From Sclerurus mexicanus (taxonomy: Eukaryota > Chordata > Aves > Passeriformes > Furnariidae): DNA of 64,000 nucleotides. Where the stretch lies: the NCBI GenBank assembly GCA_013396755.1, contig VWZF01002534.1:373875-437874 (forward strand), given 5' to 3'. Positions 60,700 to 64,000 of this stretch are shown piece by piece; position 1 is the stretch's first letter; every line of letters starts with the position of its first letter. The notes beneath the pieces were generated by a model that was not told where the DNA came from, ran no database searches, and worked only from the letters and a program-made list of their open reading frames with translations. The translations under genes were made by a program, and so were the position numbers.

Positions 60700-63600
60700 T
60701 AAAAACTGGCCTCAAAGGTTTATTGAAATAGCTTTAAGCTTCCTCTTATAAAATATTGAAGATCCTAGAACCCCTCTGGCTTTGCAGTGTTATATCCCCT
60801 CAGTAAATGATCTCCACATTTTTATATTCTCTCTCGTCCAGTACTCGAGAGATTTGGTCTGCGCATTTATACATCCATTATTTCAAGGTATATTTGATCT
60901 TCTCCATATGCCTCTGCTAATCCACCTTAGCTGTAAGTAAAGAGAAAAAAATACCCTTGCTTAACTTTCAGAGGATATTCCACCTATCTGAGCCTGTGTT
61001 TTCCATTTAAACTCAGACTTTTTTCAATGAGTTAACTCTGATGGAACTGAAAAGATTCTTTTCCTAATAGGGAGTTCATGAGTTGCTCTGGGTAAATCCA
61101 AGACTGTAATGTGTGCTCTGGCACCACTTTAGCATGAAGGGACCAAATGTGTCTTTGAAAGCATCTAAAAGTTCTTCTGAGAGCAGATCAAGCAAGAGGA
61201 AAGTTGCCAATTTGGTTTCTGCGCCTTAAGTTCTTTCAGATGTGAAATTTGCTTTACCATAATTTCTCAATTGTGATTCCAACACCCTGGGACTTAACTT
61301 CTCCCACCTGTGTAGCAGTAAAGTTCTGATAACTTCACTAACTGGAGCACGGCTCTGGCTTGGAGGAAACAGTCCCTTGGTGGCTGGTGCTGCCCAAACT
61401 TCCAGTGTCTCTGAGCCACTCGCTGGTAAAGAGCTCAGCTGAGCAATCTGCACTGAAAGTGGCACATTGAAACTTCAGCTATTGCCTGTGCTCTGCACAG
61501 TTCCATACCAAACAGGAGAGAAACCGAGGAAAAGCTGCCTCTCAAAATGTGCTGTGAAAGCAGGACAGGATTTTTTCACAAGGTTTAGAAGGGAAGGGAA
61601 GAGAATGAAAATTGCAGGGGTACTTTATAACTGATTTTAACAAATCTACCTAAAATACAGCCTGTGATTCCCAGTGATTTTACAGTGACGGTTCAACTTA
61701 TAACTTCACTTATATGAAAACGTGAAGCAATTACCTAAGTTACCTGGAGTTCTCAGAAGCGAGCTGGTATTTGTCTCACAATGGCAAAGCTGGTCTCTGC
61801 TGCCTTAAAATCATCTGAGAAAAAATTCTCCCGTGTATGGCCACAGTGAAAGGGGCAAAAAGTATTCATGCTCTCTCTAAATATTCCCCAGTTCTGCTGA
61901 GGCCCAATTATGCCTTCTGGAAAAAAGGTTTTCTGCAAAGGTTGCCCAGCAGGGAAGGGAACAGAAAACACAGATAATAACTGGCTGGAGGGAATAAGTG
62001 TGGTCTTTGAGGTTACATATCCCACAGGATTCTCTGCTCCCCTCACCCCTGTCACATCCATCTGGAGGCTGCAGATGCACCAGTGCCACCTGATCTTGTC
62101 CCTGTTCTCTCAGTCAGTCTCTGACACCTTTCTTCTGGTTGCCACCAGCCCCCTGCTTCAGATTACAGACTGAGCTTAGGTGTGATACTGCAGAGGTGTT
62201 TTATCCCTTCTGAATTGCATTAAACTCGCAAAGAATTTATAGAAGTGAAAGTAAAAAAAATCAAAGAAATCTTTTATTCCTCCCATAACCAGCAGCCCCC
62301 TTTCTCCCCTGTTCCCAGGGTGTCTGACACATGGTGAATCACAGGCAATCAGGGCTAATACTGAGACCTGAAGGCTCAGGAGGGGCAGAGGAGAGAGAAA
62401 AGCCTGGAAATCACGACCACCTCAGTGCAGTTGGGATGGGACAAACTCCAGAGAGAGCATGGCCTGGGGAATGCAAGCCCATGGCCCACGGGTGGGCTGG
62501 GTGGGCTGCCCTAGATTCCAGCTCACACTGTACAGCCCACTGCATTTAAGTCCTGTTCTGCTCTATTTTAAGCCATGAGAAATCCCTCCTCAGGCACGCT
62601 TTTGAGTCTTGTACAGTTCACGAAACACTGTCAGGTAATTCAGAAATGCGCCAGTGCATTTGTCTGTAATTCTCTCGGGATTTAAACAATGCACCTACGG
62701 AGTTTTACATCTCTGTACTTACATGCTTGCGAGTCTAGGTTGGTATTAAAGCCTCAGACAAAAACATAAATGTTGCTTACAAGGCACTAAAACAGCCTTC
62801 AAGTGAGAGGATGAACAGTCTCTAATTTTGTGCACTCAGGTCGTTCTGCAAATGTTCAGGAAGTGGTTGAACAATGTTATTGTCTTGCTCAAGCATCTCG
62901 TAAAAGGCTCCCTTGGCTTAAACTGGATCTTCCAGAGTCTCTTGGAGGGAGAACTCTGATGCTGGGGATTGGAATGCTGTGCTGGGAGAAGTTTGCTCGC
63001 ACAGCACAGGAGCAGCCTCTCGGCCCCGCTGTGCACATCCCCGAGCAGAGCCATTCCAGCAGAAGCTTGGAAAAAGCTCCTTGCTTTCACTTGCTTCCTC
63101 CTCTTTGATTTGCTTTAAAAGCACGTTCCTGCCCCAGTCTAAAATGCTAACACAGACATAGCCAGTGTCATTCCTTGCTGTTGTTTCCCCTCTGCAGGGC
63201 TTTTAACAGGCTCTTCCTTCGCAGGGAATTTGGCGTCTGCTGTGCCCCAGCTGTTCCGAAGGATGGGAACAGCAGCTGGCTCTGCGTAAGTGGCATCTTT
63301 ATTCTTGTGGAGCATCACGACACTGACACACTGTAGGTTCTGCTTGTCAGGGTTCCTTGCAGCCCGTGTGAGCAGGAGCTGCCCTGCTGAAGTGACAGAC
63401 TCCCTCCCCTGCTCCCAGGTCCGGGCTGGGAGCAGTAACATTCCTCTGCATCCACGTGCTCTCCTCTGCTCCACCTGAGTGGGACTTAGCTTGCCTTCAC
63501 TGTGCTGTGTCACACAGTTTTAAAGTTCATTAAAATCAAATTTGAGGGGTTTTTAATGCCTAAAATACAGTTTTTAAAGGCTAGTCAGGAATTACCTGGA

Positions 63601-64000
63601 AATATCCCTCTCTGTGCAGGAAATTGTATATAATTATAGCATATTACTGCCAGTCTGTGCCTGCCACTGTGTGTTACTCAGTCCCAGTTTATTCTGGGTT
63701 AGCAGACAGGTTTCTTTTTATTGTAACTCTGATTTTAAAACACCCAGCACCCCTAAATCTCTGCAGGCTACAAGTACAGCAGAATTTTGATCATGCTTTA
63801 CTTTTAGCCTCTTTCTCATTGTTCTGCTCTTTGAACAATCATCTTTAAGCAAGTGACTGCAATTCCCATGGATTTATCCTTAGGAAATGTACCAAGAATC
63901 CCCCCTGGCATCAGAATTAATCATACCGAATACAGAAAAATACACTTAAATCCGACTCCAGCAGGGAACCTACTTTGGGATAAACTGTGAGTTCTGGTTT
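60700..64000. other. Non-coding stretch, no supported gene
   Basis: No gene, RNA gene or mobile element recognised to the window end. Sequence is of ordinary complexity with short open frames on both strands. Confidence 0.5.

Noticed and set aside
1..64000. CRISPR arrays, bacterial operons, insertion sequences, rRNA genes
   Set aside because: None seen; the window is vertebrate nuclear DNA.

Overview
The window reads as nuclear DNA of a bird. The strongest evidence is the repeat content: four copies of the chicken repeat 1 (CR1) LINE 3' region, with the typical avian end (AATCATAGAATGG... followed by GGTTGGAAGGGACCTTAAAG, read here on the reverse strand). There are also three much older CR1 relics and one convincing MIR/CORE-SINE tail. 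I see no mammalian Alu or L1 and no bacterial or phage gene organisation. Repeat density is low and local base composition varies, as is common in avian intergenic or intronic DNA.

I could not identify any complete protein-coding gene. The longest open frames (about 150 to 220 codons) start and stop arbitrarily, overlap open frames on the other strand, lie in GC-rich stop-poor sequence, and match no family I recognise. The window is best read as a gene-poor stretch, either intergenic or inside a very long intron.

Layout: 1-8.4 kb is unique sequence with an 11-bp minisatellite (1564-1615), an exact palindromic estrogen-response-element match (5771-5785) and several candidate exons. 8.4-17 kb holds a + strand CR1 (8466), a nuclear-receptor half-site cluster (9626) and a - strand CR1 (16626). 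22-26 kb has an old CR1 relic (23560-24130), AT-rich self-similar sequence and a (TATC)16 microsatellite (25681). 26-28 kb has an LTR-like segment. 32.7-34.1 kb is the most gene-like place: a - strand open segment with a good splice acceptor, a predicted transmembrane helix and a basic tail in a shifted frame, next to CpG-rich DNA and a signal-peptide-like segment. 38-42 kb has a near-perfect 21-bp palindrome, a CR1 and a heat-shock-element-like array. A 26-base C run and a 20-N gap lie at 42.6 kb. A CpG-island-like block is at 50.1-50.7 kb. 53-58 kb carries two old CR1 relics, one about 1.25 kb long. 60.56-60.66 kb has three perfect octamer (ATTTGCAT) motifs.

No previously undescribed multi-gene system could be demonstrated. 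The places most worth testing are the 32.7-34.1 kb possible decayed or unannotated membrane-protein gene, the ERE, the octamer cluster, and the orphan CpG island at 50 kb. All family assignments were made by eye; no alignment or database search was run.
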